Assembly: GCA_038363925.1 (NCBI GenBank)
Contig: JAQQWL010000009.1
Location: 1,426,001-1,490,000, forward strand
Length of the DNA stretch: 64,000 nucleotides
Reading direction: 5' to 3'
Origin: Apiospora phragmitis
Taxonomy: Eukaryota; Ascomycota; Sordariomycetes; Amphisphaeriales; Apiosporaceae
Under the pieces are notes generated by a model. That model saw nothing but the letters and a program-made list of their open reading frames with translations. It had not been told where the DNA came from and ran no database searches. Within the stretch, counting starts at the first letter, position 1. Each line of letters starts with the position of its first letter. A program made the position numbers and the translations under genes. Below, piece by piece: positions 31,377 to 44,494 of the stretch.

Positions 31377-33529
31377 TTGTTCAACGTCTAGGGAGCGACT
31401 CCGCCGCTCCAACCTCCCGAGCGGTATGGGACGTGCTATCTATCCACCCATCTATCTAGCTAGTTCTAACCTAATAGTATACATGTGACCTTTGGGCCAG
31501 AGATGCATCTTATGCCTCTTGGCTTTGCTCAGTGACCTTGATACCCTCCTTTATCGAGAATACGGATGCTCTTCCGAAGGACGCAGTTAAAGACTACTTC
31601 AAGGACAAAGAGTCGGAGGAAAAGAAACTCTTCACACTGATCGGAACGCCGAACTTCAAAGGTGTTGCAAGGATGTTGCAAGAGAACACCAAGACTTTTG
31701 GGCGGAGAGAGATTGTCTCAATCTGCATCATCAAGATTGATGGTACATTGTACCACATGTGCGATTTTTGGGTATACAGAGTGTTTTGGATTGGGATGCC
31801 TTGCTATAAAATTTATCGTCTGTTGAAGATCGAGAGCAACAGATCATGCATAAAGTGCTGTGCATCAGAAGACACAAAGTGACAAAAGGGAACCGCACTG
31901 TGGTGCGATATATATACACAAAAGGAACAGCTAGCATAGCACGCGAGACCTGAGCAGGGGCTGGCCCCTATCTATACTGCGCCATCGTAATAGTTTCTAT
32001 CTTCCATATTGCTGTATATCGGCCTCGAAAAATCTGTTGCATTTCTTAGGATTATTGGCCAGGGCAGCTAGCCTCGACGGCTGAAAGGCAGCGGCAAGCA
32101 GAGGGGATGCAAACGACAGGCGCCTGTTCGAAATGTCAACGTCTGCGAACTCTGACGAGGGTAGCCTTAGAATCCCTGAAAAGAACTGTTTGGTTGGATA
32201 TGCCTTTGTTGAACTCTGGTCCAATCCCAAGCTAGCTGTCCGCGATAACCACCTCAGTTTCTGAAATGCCTGAGTATATAACGCCCCCTAAACTACATAG
32301 TGAGCTCAGATGAACCACACCTAAGCTGAATTTTCTAAGGCAGTACCATGGACCATACACACGTTGATGCTTCATATTGCTCACATTATTGCTCACATTA
32401 ACCTCGCTTTCTGAAGCACTGTTTTGTGACTCGTTATACCCAAGATTGGATAATCAACAGTTTACTCAAGCGGGCACGCGTGTACCTTTGTGAGCAAGAG
32501 AAGAATGAATGACTGTAAGTACCTGCTTGTCAGTGGGTATAATATAAGGGATGCCATCGACACCCGTATTTGCTCAGTCCTAGTCCATCGCCGATAAAGG
32601 GGTTGGTTGATTGCACTTAATCACCTCGCCACCATTCATTCCTAAACCAATGTGCAGTCATTCTAACAACCCTGGTCACGTCAGGCAAATAATCTATGGT
32701 CATATTAGGGCAAGTAAAAAAAAGAAGAGTTCTTTCGCGTTGTCCCGCCGGAGTCGTCAATTTCCAGGATAAGTGGTTGGGCCGGGACTCGCTATCGATG
32801 TGAGTAACAGGCGATGAAACAATGAGAGGCAACTGGTTACTGTGTAGGTACCTAACAATGGTTCCTCCCGCAAACGAGGCATCAACTAGACGCTGCTTAT
32901 CCGGTTCGCGTATACTTAGGCAGGAACCCACGATAATACGCCGAGTTGACCGGTCATCCCATTGTTGCTGCCAGTTGCCTAACTACAAATTTCCATTGGA
33001 TTACTTTCCAGTTATTCCATTCCACCTTGGAACTTTTTCCACCACCACCACCAACTCTCCGGGATTACGTACCAACCTACCTACTTACTCACTCTTTGAG
33101 TTTCCATCATCATCATCTATTATTGCTTCTTGATTTTCTCTCTATTTTCCCTTTTGGCCAGGCGAATACTCATAGTATTTGGCTTCTTACTTTGGTCATT
33201 TACCTAACAAGAGTCAGGTTGTGGCTAGTGTCCTTCGGTGGAGGAGCAGTAGCGCCGCAACGCCGTCAGCCACCCGCTGCAGATCGCTGTCTCACGCAAA
33301 CCACTTATTAGCCTATCTCGGCTCATTAGCTATTTTCGGACGACGGTAAGTGCCCCATTTGCATGACACGACACGATCGCGTCCCGCGAAACACGATATC
33401 GCGACGAGATTCTGTTGGGTCGCGCTCCCCCTAAACCTCCTATCGAGTCGACGACGAGCTCAGAGTCTGACTATGATATCGCTTGATTCTGCAGCGCGCG
33501 TTGTTCGGAAATAATCCAGGTGGCCGTCA
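31377..33529. other. Mostly unassigned region, 2.1 kb
   Basis: Besides the orphan reading frame at 31475-31882, no supported gene is seen. A minus-strand frame at 31997-32230 is short and unrecognised. The last 400 bp, pyrimidine-rich with ACGACGA-like tracts, is the leader of the chromodomain gene. Confidence 0.45.
31475..31882 (+). pseudogene. Orphan reading frame, possible gene remnant
   Basis: The frame is open from about 31475 and protein-like between 31490 and 31730 (SFIENTDALPKDAVKDYF, then FTLIGTPNFKGVARMLQE). It lacks an obvious ATG start and degenerates into Cys/Arg-rich sequence before the stop at 31882. I do not recognise it. The composition and the missing start suggest a fragment of a gene, lying 100 bp from the transposon. 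Confidence 0.3.
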
Positions 33530-36500
33530 ATGAGTACTCGAAGCTCGACCCCCCTGCAGTCGCCCAACCCCAACCGAAAGCGGCCGACGAATAGAGCTTC
33601 CGAAGCTCCTGTTAGCAACAAGAAGACCAAGGTCAAGCGCGAACCCGACGTGGACTTGGATACTCTTCTTTTTTCCGATCCGAGGTATATTGCAAGAGCG
33701 CAAGACAGGCCGCCGAGTTCAGTACCGGGTAGATTGGATAGGCCAGGATCCGGAAATCGGCGAACCGTATGAGCCGACTTGGGTACTACTGTTCCCTTTC
33801 TCGCGCAATGCGTGCACTGGCTGTGGGCGACAAGCTTTTTTTCTGACGAAGTGCATTAGGAACCCGCTCGGAACGTGACCCAACTGGCTATAGACGAGTG
33901 GGAGAAGGAGAAGTCGCGCGCCGGCGTCGCTGCAAGCGCTTCGCATCGTAGACGGTCCTCGGTTCAATCTCCAGGGGGGTCCTCGCGCGGTAGTAGCCCG
34001 TCAACTCGCGAGGACAATCACCTGCGCCGCGGAGGACAACCGGAAGACGTCGGCTTTAGTGGCGCAACCGGAAGCGGAACCAGGGGGACTCCTAGGAGTA
34101 GGCGCACAGGAGGCACCGCCAGCAGATTACGGCAGAGCACATATCCGGACCCTGAACAGGAGACTTCGGGCTCGAGCGCTCCTCCAAGTTCTGTTATTGA
34201 GCAGACCGACATTGCTGCTGACAGAGATCCGCAGGCGAACAGTACCAACATTGCCGTCATATTGCCTGCAGACCCCCAAATTGACACCTCTGAATACCAG
34301 AGGTTTTCGCAGTCGCAGCTGCAGTCGCAAAGCACTCAGGATAGTCAACAGGGTAGCCAGGTAGGTTCCGAGGGAGGTCTACAGGGAGCGCGATCTTTGA
34401 TTCATCGGTCTGCGGTTATTCCAGATTCCCAAGAGCTCTCGGGCTATTCGCTGTCAAGCACGACAAATAGTGGCCCACGTGCGGGACTGTCACAGTCGCA
34501 ATTCGACAGCCAATCTTCTGGCCGGGCACAGCAGTATTCTACAACATCCATATCTTCTCATCAGGTTGAGCCTCACGTGCCACAACCCAGCCAGAGTGAA
34601 CAGGGGCGGCTTGATTCTGGGTCCACGAACGGCGACCACAAAGCAGCACCATCATTCCAGGCTGCGTCTACCAACAACAACAACCCATCTTTTCAGTCTG
34701 AACTTGAGATCTTGGACCGAAATCCATCCCAAGTTTCGCAAGGCGCAAAGTTGTCTGGAGGGGAACCGGTGTTCCTGACCCAACTCGAGTACGAGCCACG
34801 CGCTCAGGAAAGTGGGGCAAAGCGGACCAGCCTCGAGCACCCGTCAGTTTCGCAGGCGGCGTCAGGCCACTCACAACACCATCAACACCTACACCAACCA
34901 CTACAGCATCCATCATCGCAGGGAGCACAGTCACACCACCCCCCTTCTTTTTCTATACGAGACACGACTGTTTCCAACCTTTCCTCGCAGAACGCCCAGA
35001 TTGTGCCCAATTCCTCTTTGAACTCAGTCGAGGACATTTCCAGCCAATCGCAGTCGCAAGCTGAAACTCGACGCGGCTTCGACGTCTACAGCGACCAGCA
35101 CCAGGCCGAAGTCATCCCCGAGTCAAATCTGCAGAATTCACAGGACTCCAGCCAAGCTTTGAGTGAATTGGATGGTAATACTAGACTTTCTTCCAATCTT
35201 GCTGCTGGAATCCCTCAGTCGCTGCCGCCTCTACCGGAGAAGTCTTCTGGCGGAATTAACTCGGCCAATTCAAATCACCATTCGCTTCCTCCCCAATCTG
35301 CTCGAGATTTATCAACACAAGCTCTTGCTAACAGGCAGTCAAGTCCCTCTTCATCCCACCTGACCCGGCCGAGTCCGTCAGCCACCATGGATGGCACGCC
35401 GGCCTCAGACAAGCCGCTGTCGGCTCTGGAGTCATTGCGCCTGCTTCAGGACCAGGCCTTTAGCGGATTCGAGTTGGATGATTTCGATGCACCTCCTCAA
35501 GATGCCTCTCCGACTGCCCAAGATGGGGGTGGAGCCGCCGAGGCTGGTCTCTTACAGGACCCGTCAGCTGAGTTCTCCATGCCTCTTGCATCGCCTGCGT
35601 TGCCGGCCCATCCAGTCGAGATGGAGGCGCATATGCATTCTTCCCCCGTTTTTGAGCATAAACACGCCGATTTCCCGGAACCAGCAGCGCCTGTATTCAA
35701 TGCCACGTCTGCTCCAATGGGTTTCCATGAGCCAGTACTTGAACAACCTGCGACCCTTGACCCGTCGGCTTTGACTTTGTCGATAGAGCATGAGGCAGCT
35801 CGGAGTCCCTCCGTCCCCACCGACGATGGCTTCGCCCCAGGCCACTTAGACGAGGTGCCGGTCCCAGCGCCCGAAGAAACTTCCAAACCCCTTGGTCAAG
35901 TCGAGTCGCAAGACTATCCCAGGAACCTTCTCCCCTATGTGCGGACGGGACCAAACGAGCATCTGATCACTCTACCTCTCGCAAACAACATGCGAAACCC
36001 GTACTACGACGAGATGCGCAAGCACATGGAGGATATTGATACGTTTATCAAGACGTTTACCTCTGCTTCTAGCACGCCCATGTCACCAGCGTTGGTTTAC
36101 AGAATTAACCGCATGCTGACAAGCATGAAGAACATTTGCGATCTTCCTCCGTTCATGGAGACGGTCGATCACGATGGTGTCAACGCCCAGCATATCTCAA
36201 AACACGCGCGTGGCTCGAATAGCAAATTTGCATTTGTCGGAGAGTTTGTGGATGAGCTAAGACGATTGCATTCCGAGAAGAAGGTCCTTATTCTGGCACA
36301 GACAGGAAAGCCTATTGAGCTCCTGAATATCCTCGTTCGGGCCGAGCTCGAGAGACCGCTTAAGGATGATGATGGAAACCCGGTCGTGATGGACGGCCCG
36401 GGACCAACAATCATGGTGAAGTCCACCATCGCTGACCTGTCATCGCTTCCCAATGACTTTGATGCAGTGATTGCCTTCGACCACACTTTCCGTCCTAGTC

Positions 36501-38069
36501 AACTTCGACAGAGAGATGACGGCATGGTTCCGATAACAATGGCTCTCGTTATTAGCGCGAGCGCACAACATATCGACCTGAGGATCTCTGAGAAGCCGCC
36601 GGCCCTAGAGCGTACATACATGCTCCTCCTAGCCCTGTTGCGTGCGCGACAGCTAATCGAGAGTCCCGATCATGGGTTCTCGGAACCTCATGCGATCGCC
36701 AGATCTTTCGCTACTTACATTGAGGCGCCGGACGACGACTTCTACTGGACGCCTCAGGAGTTACCCGAAACCGTCTTCGAGGACATACCTTCGAATTCGC
36801 AGAGTGACTTCACGCAGAGCAGTCACGAGGTCAATAGCCAAGGACAACTCACGTTTCGTAAACGTCCCAACGTAAGACACCTACTCTTCAGACCCCTCAA
36901 ATACCGTACTAAGACGAAGAAAAACCAGGACAACGCCGACGAGCCATTACCTAAGCGTCGTAGGACGTCGCAGCTGCCTCCTCTTGCAGCCAATACGACC
37001 CACATTAGTGACTCCCTCAGAAATATGATAGGAGATGATGGTCAAGTTCATTCCGAAAAGCCCGCGATCACCATGCCGGTGGAGAGAATGGAAGCCATCG
37101 CTGCCAAGGTAGGAGACGCCAATGATTCAGTAATATCAGGGAGGCTTCGTACTAATGGCGCTGCTATAGGTGGCCAAATTGGAGGCAGACCTCGTGGAAA
37201 TGCGCACCCAAAGAGACACATTCCGGGGTCTGAGTGATCGTTCCCAGAATGAAGTTTACAGCTGGGAGGCATGGACTAAGAAGATGGAACCGAGATTCAT
37301 GGCAGCTATGAGGGACCGCAATATCATGAAGCAAGATCGCGATGACGCACGCAACGAGGCTAAGACACTCTCGTTCAAGCTCTCTCAGGCAACGAAAGAG
37401 AACACGGCCCTTGCGACGGCAAATGCTGAATTAAAAGAGAAACTCGGCGAAACTACGACGTCTCTGCTCAATTCAGACAATCCTGAAACTGCCAAGATGG
37501 CTAGGTTGGAAACGGACCTCGAAGAAGCAACGGATAAGCTTGCTTCTCTGGAGAAACGACTCTCCCAGCGCGATAACGACTACTGCTACTTACAGGATCG
37601 CTATCAGGAAGCGTCCGAAGCCGCGGCAGCCCTTGCCAATGAGAAGACGGCACTGGAACGACGAAACGAAGAGCTCTCGCGCAAGGCCGACGAGAACATC
37701 GTGCGCATCAACCAGACTCAGTCGCACAATGAGGTGAAGGAGCTGATGCGCCAGGCTAAGGAACAGAAGACGATTGTGCGTGAACGTGAGACGGAACTGA
37801 CTCGCGTCAAAGAACAGCTGGCTGCGTTTAAGAACTCACGCCGCGAAACTCGACAGAGCCCAGTGCCTCGTAGTCCCAGGCTGGGTATCTTGAGTCCGCG
37901 CAATGCAGGAGGAAGCCGAGCCCATAGCCATAGTGCGGTCGCGGGCGGCGGCAGTCGCGGCACTAGTCCGGCAGCCCCTTCCAGTGCGCTTGACGGCGGT
38001 ACCGGTAATGGCCCGCACTTTTTCGGGCAGAACGGTGGAAACGGTCGCTACTCTCACTTAAGAGAGTGA
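33530..38069 (+). CDS. Chromodomain and HDA2/3-domain protein, like the CDP-2 subunit of the HCHC complex
   Basis: The likely role is in heterochromatin silencing, linking methylated H3K9 to a class II histone deacetylase (named by analogy with Neurospora HP1-CDP2-HDA1-CHAP). Exons 33530-33782, 33860-37108 and 37170-38069. The chromodomain spans the first intron: GILQERKTGRRVQYRVDWIG, then YEPTWEPARNV. A long Ser/Gln-rich disordered region follows. A globular HDA2/3-like domain (about residues 780-1080) starts near PYVRTGPNEHLITLPL and includes KKVLILAQTGKPIELLNIL and DAVIAFDHTFRPSQLR. A coiled coil (about 1170-1360) and a Gly/Ser tail end the protein. A T6 run near 33668-33673 carries one extra T. 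Removing it joins DTLLFPI to RGILQERK and makes the CDS exactly 1467 codons, so it is probably a sequence error. Confidence 0.88.
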
Positions 38070-40035
38070 GCAGCAGTATGAAGTTGTCTTGGCCTTGGCT
38101 CGGATAGCCCAGCCCCGCAGGTTGGTGACTTCTGAGATAGCGTTTGAGTTGGTTTCCTTTTTCAAGAACGAATGGAGACATACAAACAAGACAGAGAGAA
38201 CGAGAGAGAAACGGACAGTGGCAGACGTGTGATATACCCAGCGGAATACCATTCTAGATTTTCTCATACCGACCAACCTATCTGCTACTAGCAGATCTCG
38301 GCCTTCAGGGGTGGTCTGGCGAGCAACCTGATATGGAGTTTAGTCCAAGGTCTATGAGAGGGACCTCAGAGATAGATCTGCGCGTTTGTACATTCAATCA
38401 TCGTTTACGCAAATACACCTACCGAACCTCGTTGATGTGATGATGATCTCGTTTGCCCTAGCGCCTAATTTAATGTCGCCGGTCCTTGGTAGGGAGCCTA
38501 AAGCTGTTCTGTAAGTGTTACCAGATTCGCGGTCGCCACGACTACAAGTGCTAGAACGGAATAGACATAGAATTGGTAACAGAATAAATACCCGGTAACC
38601 AACCGAATAGCTGGCGGTAGTTCAATCCCGTTGAAGAGCCAAAATATACGGCACCATCCAGACTTCTTCGTGCGAATACAAGAGAAGAGACACAGCAGCA
38701 GCGTCCAGCCTACCACGCCAACGAATACTCACCTCACAGAACCCTTTCTCTCCGAAGGCGGTGCTACTTGATTGCGGTGCTTTCCAAAAACTGGATGTTC
38801 TGAAAGCATCCGGGGCGTTCTAAGTCGAAATGGCCAATTTGGTCAAGAAGATCAGCCAGCAAGCAAATCGTGCGAGGATCGAAGGGCTATCTGAATATTT
38901 GGCATAGAAGCGTTGCGCCTGGTAGGGAAGTGACTGTCTCGGGCCGTATCCTCATCGACTAGCTTGCGAATGGGCGAGGCGTGTAAGTAGTAGTCTTAGC
39001 AATGTTTTCTTGACTCTGATTGTGCTGAACATTGGCTTCCTGCTTCTGAGTTGACAAGTCCATATATATATATATATATGGACTTATCATCACCATCGTT
39101 GGGTATCATCCTTCCGGTCTTCCCGGCCGTTTGGTTCCCGTTGAATCCCCGCTCCCAGCTGTATGAAAAAGAATCCGCACGCAACGGATGGCCGTTGAGG
39201 AGGTCTGATGGGATACGAGAGAGCGGAGAGGCTGTGGTTGTTGTTGTTGTTGAATGTTGGATATCCCAACAAATCGAAACAGGGAGGACTGGGGCCAGCC
39301 GGTGGTCAGTTTCAACCAGATTGCCTGGCCTCGTATGTCGTCATGCGCTGGTTCGCAACAGACACTATGACCAGCCGAGCCAAACTGCGCGAGCTCGTAT
39401 ATCTCGAGCACATAAGACCTAGAGCTCCCAAGTCGGCAAACGCATTTAGTATTTCCTGAGCTTCTGTCGAGGCCACAATATCGTTGATCCGATCCTCATT
39501 CTTGCCTGAACTGAAACAGGAACGTTCAACTCAAGACGCTGAGTGAGTAGCCGCGGATATTCGTAATAGCTAGTTCTGAGTTGGAGGTTCAAATTGGTCA
39601 GCAGGGAATAGGGGTAGTAGCGCAACTGCGTTGCGATGCAAAAAAAAAATAAAAAGGATCTCTCTCATTGATGCTTTACACGGGAAAAAGAGATGATATT
39701 CCGCGCCTCTAGGAAGTCTTCGCACCCACCCACATTTCTCAAAAAAACAATTGCTCTGCCACCAAAAGTCCATCTTGAGGGAACTTTTTGCTGCTCTAAA
39801 GGTACCAAATAGTAGACATATACACAAGCTGCTGCTTCATCCGGAGAAGGGGGAGGACGAAGCAAACAGTCTTTTTGACTCGGCCGTCTGGTGGTGGGCT
39901 TCCCCCCTTGCTTTACCCAAGTTTTCCCTCCCCCATGCCATTAAACTCCCTTTTATCTTTATTTTTCTTCGAGGTATCCTGCCGGGGGGTTGTTGACTTG
40001 GGCTCACGCAAAATCTAAAGGGCGTCACTCGCTCT
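38070..40035. other. Intergenic region, 2 kb
   Basis: 3' flank of the chromodomain gene, then unassigned sequence with an AT palindrome, then the 3' flank of cox6. No protein-like frame is supported. Confidence 0.55.
39056..39085. repeat. Perfect 30-bp palindrome with (AT) core
   Basis: AAGTCC, an alternating AT core and GGACTT form a perfect inverted repeat that could extrude as a cruciform. It may simply be an AT microsatellite with matched flanks. Confidence 0.9.
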
Positions 40036-40968
40036 CTATTTGGCCTCCTCGGGGTAGAGGTCCTCCTTCAGCAGGACACCGAGTTCCTCGCGGAGGGGCT
40101 TGAGCTCTTCGAGGTACTGCTCGTACTGTCCCTTGTTCTCAACCTTGGCCTTAATGCCCTCGAAGATACGAACGGCGGTAGGGTAATCGTTCACGCGGCG
40201 GGCGGCCTTGAGGGCAGCGACGACAACGGAGGGGGAGGGGACGAGATCGTAGGCGAAAGCGTTGTTCAGGTTACGCTGGATCGAGGGAACTATGTGTCAG
40301 TCGAAAAGAACGATCATGGCGTATATGGCATTGAAAGTCCGGTCGTCGTGCGTAGTGTGTAAGAGACAAGAGCTCCAAATGACATGACGCATTTGGCGAA
40401 CGGTTGGGCGATCCCTGTGGTGTATCGTACGATGCCGAGAGTGTCAAGATTGGAGGAAAAGTAGGACTCACCTGGAGCTCGAAAACGTCTTGTACACCAT
40501 CGAATTCCTTTTCGTATCTATGGGAAAGCTTAAGTGTTAGCCATTGAGCTCTCTAGAGGTAGTGTTGCATCCCAATTGTGTGGGTTGAAGCTTTTTGGGG
40601 GGGGTGCTGCGGTGTCGATGGGGTGGTTCGATAAGGAATATGGCGCGTCATATTTCACTCCGCCTTCGCAGAATCAGAGTATTTCGCTACGATCCATACA
40701 GCCGGCAATACGCCGGCGCTACTCTGTCGTCGCAATTGACAATTGAAGAAAATAAGAAGTTATCGACTCACCGGGAAGTGAACTCCTCGAAGGTCTCCTC
40801 GTGGGCATCACTGCGGCGGGCGACGGATGTGCTGAAGTTGAGGCTGGAACCGGCCATCAGACCCGGGACGAAGGCACCGGCTCGGCTAGGGGCAGCGACA
40901 GGCCGGTATGCGCGGAAGAAGGTGTTGGCGGGCCCGCGGGCGATTGTGCGCAGAAGGGAGGCCGACAT
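40036..40968 (-). CDS. cox6: Cytochrome c oxidase subunit 6 (mammalian COX5A homologue), mitochondrial
   Basis: A nuclear-encoded subunit of respiratory complex IV on the matrix side of the inner membrane. Three exons (40772-40968, 40472-40517, 40036-40275) give 483 nt, an exact 160-residue frame. The N-terminus is a mitochondrial presequence rich in Arg, Ser and Ala (MSASLLRTIARGPANTFFRA). The mature part carries family landmarks: HEETFEEFTSRYEKEFDGVQ, DVFELQRNLNNAFAYDLVPS, AARRVNDYPTAVRIFEGIKA and ELKPLREELG. The introns (254 and 196 nt) are long for this window. No frame damage. Confidence 0.95.
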
Positions 40969-41510
40969 GGCGACGGAGATCTGGTAGAGCGGGGAGTGGT
41001 GAATTGGTTGAGAGAGTGTGTTGTCGTGGGTTGGTGGTTGGCACGAATTGGGGGGGAATTGAATTGAAGCAAAGAATTATCGTGGCAGAGCCCGAGAGTT
41101 AACCTTAGGCCTCTGGCTGGCTGGAGAGTCCCGAAACTCACACCACCAGGCTTACCCAGCAAGCAGTAAACCATGGCCGTTCCAGCGCCCGGAAGGAACC
41201 ACTAGGCCTCACAGGGAGGGAAAAAGCTGCCGATTTCTGCAATTGCCGTGGTTTGATTGGCCGAGACCAAGCTTTTCGGCGGAGCTTGCTCAGTGGGAGC
41301 TTCCAAAGGACCAAGGCAAGCAGCTGAGCTTGGGCTCTTGGGCTCTTGGGCTCGAGGCTGCACTTTCAGTGGCTTGCGATAAGATGTGGCTAAGGTGGCT
41401 AGAGCTCACAGATAGCCTAGTGGGGTCGGAGTGTCAATGTGGCTGACCAGTTCTCTTCAAAAGTGACAGGTGGTTATTATTCCACAACCCAAACGTCATG
41501 GCGGGAAGCC

Positions 41511-41535
41511 GATGCGATGCGATGCGATGCGATGC
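41511..41535. repeat. (GATGC)5 microsatellite
   Basis: Five perfect 5-bp units. Confidence 0.95.
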
Positions 41536-42225
41536 AGTTGCATTGGCTAGCACGGAACATAAGACAGAACCTGGATACCTACCTAGCTAGGCACGCATCA
41601 TCCCGCCTCAATCATTCTCCCATTTTACATGAGGTAGGCATATTCAGAGTTTTTAGACTCTACTCTGTGGCGCGTATCGTAAGGTACTAACACGCAGAAT
41701 ATTTGCCCTTTTGTACAATCGTGACATAAGTAATTGTGTGTACAGCAGATGTCTGAAATCTTCTTCTCCTTTTTTGATGATTCTCGTTGATCTGTTATTT
41801 CGCTTTCTCTTGCAGAGTTCAAGACAGTTGTCAAAATGTAAACCATCAATCTCCGGATGTCCCTCAAAGCCCACCCACTCTTATATGCATGTTCACACAT
41901 CCTCCGACACGGATGCTGGCCCGAGGCATACATACGAAAGGCAGCAGCACCTGATTTGGCGGCCATTGGCCAATCAGCTTGTCCAGCACTACTGTGTGGT
42001 TGTCTCTGCTCGTTCAAGGGGGGAAGGGACCATAAGGTTTGTAGTATGTGGCCTAGGTTAATAAGTCGAGCCTAACTGGAGGCAGGTAGCAATGCCGAAT
42101 GCTACCAGGCATCTTGCACGTCAGCTGGCAGAGCCGCATTGCACATGCTGCTGCCATGTACAGTATGCTATTGCGCCGAATAGCGGGCATAGCGTGCGAC
42201 ATATGGAGTGGGATACTTGGGCTTT

Positions 42226-42235
42226 CCCCCCCCCC
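42226..42235. repeat. C10 homopolymer
   Basis: Ten consecutive C in non-coding sequence. Confidence 0.95.
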
Positions 42236-43337
42236 TAGAGATTCATATTCAAGACTTTTCCTATTGGAGCTGAGAGGATTGAGGGTCTTTGAAGAACGGA
42301 GAGCTCGGAAACTCGATGCTGTCTGTACAATGCACAAGGCGGCATTCACGTGCACACGGAAATTGGGCATGTAAGTCTTGGATGCCATTGGTTCAGCAGA
42401 GGTTCCTAGCAGCAACCCACCCGACAGCAAATTAGATCAATTCTACTCGGACAGGGATAGCGCACCCTGCTGGAGCTGATGCGCGACACCGCTATCAAGT
42501 TTATTCAACTGTTAAGCAAATGGCTATGGGTCACAAGTAAATTCATAACAACAACACGGCGAAGGACGAGACCTATCGGCGCGGGGCGTACGGATCCCGG
42601 CATTCCTTTTCTTGACGAATTCTTGCTGGCGACAACAGACAGGGACCGTTCATCGTGGAGAACAACAGGGTAGGGAGATACATTTGATAGATCCAGGTGC
42701 AGGTGCGGGTACAGGGTGCAACTAACGCTTGCCTGGGCAGTACTGGACGCCCCGCTTGCCTGTCCGGCTAGCCGATTGGTACCTGCCTAACGATCGCTAC
42801 TCCAGTCCAGCTCCAGGGCCTGAAGGCCAGCTGTCAGCGAAATACTTCAGGTACTGCCGCTATCGAGAAAGATAGAGTTTCCCAAGGTTCCATCCCTTTT
42901 TGTTGAGACAGCTGCGAGAAGGAAAGAAAGTAACAACAAGCCACCACTATCGAAGACAACTATCTACACCCACCCTTCTTTCTTTATTGACAACGCAAAG
43001 TCAAACTCGTGTTTCTTCTTCCTGTCGATCGCGACGGCAGCCGAAGATACATAATCGTCTAAAGAGAAGAGCAATTCTTGATTGACTTGTTCATGGGTGC
43101 TCCCCTTTTCTCCTTCTAGCTTATTTTTTCCTGTCACTCCTTCAGACCACGTTTGTTGTTTTTTCTTCTCTTCCAACCATAGTGCTGAATCCACCACCAC
43201 CACCACCACCTGCCAAAAAGCCCTGCCTCCTTGCGCCGTCGCGTGCCACGAGTTCCGACCGTTCGCGCCGACTCTTCTGGCAGTTTTGGTTTTGAACCTT
43301 GAAACCGCCATTCGTCCGATCACAAAACACCTACACA

Positions 43338-44494
43338 ATGGCCAGTTCCTCCCAGGCGACTCTGTACGAGTCTTGGCCTGTGCCTACACTCGACAGGCCC
43401 TTCGGTATTCACCTATGGCCCATCTTCAACAAGGCCTTCGAGCTCGTCGTGGGCTATCCCGCCGACGACTTCCGCTTCGAGGCCGGCCGGACGCCCATGT
43501 CGACGCTGAAGGAGACTTCCATCTTCGTCGTCATCTACTATATAATAATCTTTGGCGGACGCGAGTTGATGCGGAAGAGGGAGCCTCTTAAGCTGAAGAC
43601 TCTCTTCATCATCCACAACTTCTACTTGACCGCCATTAGCGCAATTCTGTTGGCCCTGTTCATTGAGCAGCTGCTCCCTACCGTTGTTCGCAAGGGCATC
43701 TTCTTCGCCATCTGCGACCATGAGGGCGGTTGGACTCAGCCTTTGGTTGTGCTGTACTACGTAAGTGGCGACAGAACGCATTGCACCCCCATGTGTAGCC
43801 CGACAAGGTAACTAACACACGCGACAGCTCAACTACCTGACCAAGTACCTCGAGCTTCTGGACACCGTCTTCCTGTTCCTCAAGAAGAAGCCATTGAGTA
43901 AGTTTTCCCGCTCAACCAATACCCCCGTTTCTTGTGATGCAGATGCTAATTGCTCATGTAGCCTTCCTGCACACCTACCACCATGGCGCCACCGCTGTCC
44001 TCTGCTACACCCAGCTTCTCGGTCACACCTCGGTCTCGTGGGTTGTCATCACGCTCAACCTCACTGTCCACGTGGTCATGTACTGGTACTACTTCCAGAG
44101 TGCCCGAGGCGTCCGCATTTGGTGGAAGGAGTGGGTCACTCGCTTCCAAATCATCCAGTTCTTCATTGATCTTGGCTTCGTGTACTACGCTTCCTATACG
44201 TACTTCACCTCGACCTACTTCACTTGGATGCCCAACCACGGACAGTGCGCCGGAGAGGAGTTCGCCGCCTTCTCCGGTCTCATCGTCCTTAGCTCCTACC
44301 TGGTCCTCTTCATCTCCTTCTACTTCGCCACCTACTCCAAGGACGGCAAGGCCCCTAGTGCGCGCAAGGCCGTCCGACGTATGTTGCAAGCCCCGGTTCC
44401 CGACGCGCACACCGTTGCTCATGCGTCGCACGGAAGCATCAAGGCCACTGGTGCCAAGGCCAACGGTGGCTCGACCCGCTCCCGCAAGGCTTAA
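43338..44494 (+). CDS. ELO-family very-long-chain fatty acid elongase
   Basis: ELO proteins are the ER condensing enzymes (3-ketoacyl-CoA synthases) that extend acyl-CoA by two carbons for sphingolipids and other lipids. Three exons (43338-43760, 43828-43897, 43962-44494; introns of 67 and 64 nt) give 341 residues. Several membrane helices are visible, such as [14 protein letters not shown] and the stretch after [18 protein letters not shown] motifs are [18 protein letters not shown], the histidine box HTYHHG straight after the second splice, and VMYWYYF. The C-terminal tail is basic (STRSRKA), as in ER-resident elongases. Overall it resembles yeast Elo2/Elo3 (sphingolipid chain length) more than Elo1, but this assignment is tentative. 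Confidence 0.93.

Larger units (their letters stand above)
40969..43337. other. Divergent promoter region between cox6 and the elongase gene, 2.4 kb
   Basis: Contains the cox6 leader, a GATGC pentanucleotide repeat and a C10 run, and a CT-rich leader just before the elongase. No gene is supported. Confidence 0.55.

Noticed and set aside
31376..31440. GC-rich inverted motif GGAGCGACTCCGCCGCTCC as a MITE end
   Set aside because: No matching partner or target duplication nearby; too short to support an element.
38611..38632. Possible tRNA B-box-like sequence (GTTCAATCCC)
   Set aside because: No acceptor-stem pairing or A-box found at the right distance.
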